Assembly (NCBI RefSeq): GCF_025562715.2
Contig: NZ_JAPFCC010000001.1
Location: 2,560,501 to 2,624,500, forward strand
DNA from: Endozoicomonas gorgoniicola
GTDB lineage: Bacteria > Pseudomonadota > Gammaproteobacteria > Pseudomonadales > Endozoicomonadaceae
Direction of reading: 5' to 3'
Length of the DNA: 64,000 nt
Shown here one piece after another: positions 63,107 to 64,000 of the stretch (positions are counted from its first letter, which is position 1; every line of letters starts with the position of its first letter). The position numbers and the translations under genes are program-made. The notes below the pieces were generated by a model. That model made no database searches. It was not told where the DNA came from and saw only the letters and a list, made by a program, of their open reading frames with translations.

Positions 63107-64000
63107 CTATTGGTTGCGCAGTATTGATGTTGATTTACCCTGCATGAGCACCAGCACCGCAGCCAGACCATTCTCCCTGATCATTTCCGGAAAAACCATT
63201 TCCAGTGTAGAGCTGCCCGCTGGAGCGTTCGGTTCAGCTGCTTCCCAGTGTGGTGCTCCCGTAAAAAACACGACGGGTTCATAAGGTAACATCGATAAAA
63301 CCCGGGTATCCTGAGCCGGATGCACCTGCACAATGTGCGGTGCAGCATCTTCAGTAGTCTGAACAGGTGTAGTGTACGGTACAACAAAAGTCAGGTGGGT
63401 CTGAAAAGCATTGGCTGCAATAATAATCATACTGTAATCGTTCCAGACACCTTCGACATTTATCTCTGCGTCCAGCAAATCAAGCTGAGGACCCAGCATA
63501 TCCAGCAGGTACAGTTCTTCGCTGGTATAAGGCTCAACAACATGAGGCGCCTGATTATTGCAGGCACCGAGATTAAGCTGAAACTTGTGTTTCAGAGTTG
63601 CCAGAAACCGTCGGATTCTCGCTTTTACTTCATCAGCACTCACCGGCCTGCCCAGCTTGCGCGCTAATACTTCAGCAATGGCATGATAGAGGCAGGAGTT
63701 GTCACCAGGCGTTCTGATCACACTGAAACTGGCGGCAGTAAATAATGTACTCAGATTTTGAACATAGTCTTCAAGATGAACCGGGTTGTGCGCAACAGGC
63801 TGGTTTAACCGGGCCGGGTCAACCGGATACTGTGCATCAGGTACGTCAATGGGGTTCTGGTGTACCTCATCAAGATCCGGGTCGACTTGCGGGGAAGGCT
63901 GATGTATTCCAACACTGTACCACTTTTTCTGAGGCTTCTGCCCCGGTACTTTTTGAGGAAGATTGTGAAATAAAATATGCGTCTGCCTTCCTTCCTGAGG
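63107..64000 (-). CDS. OTU-like cysteine protease, partial at window edge
   Basis: The frame is open from the window edge (64,000) to 63,107 with no start, so the N-terminus lies outside. A proline-rich linker (GQKPQKKWYSVGIHQPSPQV) precedes an OTU domain. The Asp-Cys pair is in RTPGDNSCLYHAIAEVLAR and a His in TGAPHWEAAE. These are the OTU catalytic residues. Eukaryotic-type OTU proteases in bacteria usually act as effectors that cleave ubiquitin chains in hosts. I see no secretion signal in the visible part. Confidence 0.75.
   Translation of the reverse strand, partial: PQEGRQTHILFHNLPQKVPGQKPQKKWYSVGIHQPSPQVDPDLDEVHQNPIDVPDAQYPVDPARLNQPVAHNPVHLEDYVQNLSTLFTAASFSVIRTPGDNSCLYHAIAEVLARKLGRPVSADEVKARIRRFLATLKHKFQLNLGACNNQAPHVVEPYTSEELYLLDMLGPQLDLLDAEINVEGVWNDYSMIIIAANAFQTHLTFVVPYTTPVQTTEDAAPHIVQVHPAQDTRVLSMLPYEPVVFFTGAPHWEAAEPNAPAGSSTLEMVFPEMIRENGLAAVLVLMQGKSTSILRNQ

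Overview
The window reads as a chromosomal segment of a gammaproteobacterium close to Endozoicomonas or another Oceanospirillales/Hahellaceae lineage. That placement is an inference from three things: the gene order cinA-type amidase, recA, recX, DTW protein, alaS, lysC, csrA, tRNA-Ser/Arg; the protein sequences; and the heavy insertion-sequence load together with an OTU-type protease. No 16S or other marker is present to fix it.

Region 1 (about 1-32,300) is a decayed, lambda-like prophage or integrative island. Two homologous tyrosine-recombinase C-terminal remnants lie at its edges (368-790 and 31,925-32,178). Most structural and lysis genes are on the minus strand. From upstream to downstream they are a PrimPol/AAA replication protein, RuvC-like resolvase, lysis cassette (coiled-coil membrane protein, amidase, 3-TM holin), ParB-like protein, ABC-ATPase/GNAT fusion, small terminase, large terminase, gpW, portal, ClpP-type protease, decoration protein, major capsid, head-tail joiner, minor tail proteins, tail tube and tape measure. 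The tape measure is cut by an IS1380 element and all tail-tip and fibre genes are missing. The head genes carry a striking series of in-frame deletions: large terminase without its Walker B region, a portal-protease-decoration protein chimera, and a capsid protein missing about 145 residues. The replication genes carry premature stops, and the helicase has lost its N-terminal half. Plus-strand cargo genes sit between the phage genes: secreted small proteins, a RelBE/StbDE-like toxin-antitoxin pair, a DUF3768 gene, and two glycosylase-like paralogs.

Between 18,180 and 26,069, four insertion sequences (two identical IS66-type copies, one ISL3, one IS630) have landed in three consecutive AT-rich cargo genes. 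Removing each IS plus one target duplication restores three clean reading frames: an about 80-residue protein and two paralogs with UDG-superfamily-like motifs.

Region 2 (32,300-40,700) holds an IS1 scrap, an AraC regulator divergent from a phytanoyl-CoA-dioxygenase-family protein, a conjugative TraF fragment, and a cluster of SWIM zinc-finger protein, duplicated-domain protein, RecD2 helicase and a coiled-coil partner.

Region 3 (40,700-51,800) is bounded by inverted clusters of identical tRNA-Arg(ACG) and tRNA-Ser(GCT) genes. It carries purF, a DUF29 gene, cvpA, a VapBC pair, an O-antigen-ligase remnant, a 1448-residue autotransporter with a 7-residue repeat stalk, and a lipoprotein hydrolase.

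Region 4 (51,900-64,000) is conserved core: csrA, lysC, alaS, a DTW-domain tRNA modification enzyme, recX, recA with LexA-box-like sites, pncC, then a hybrid sensor kinase and a partial OTU-like cysteine protease running off the window.
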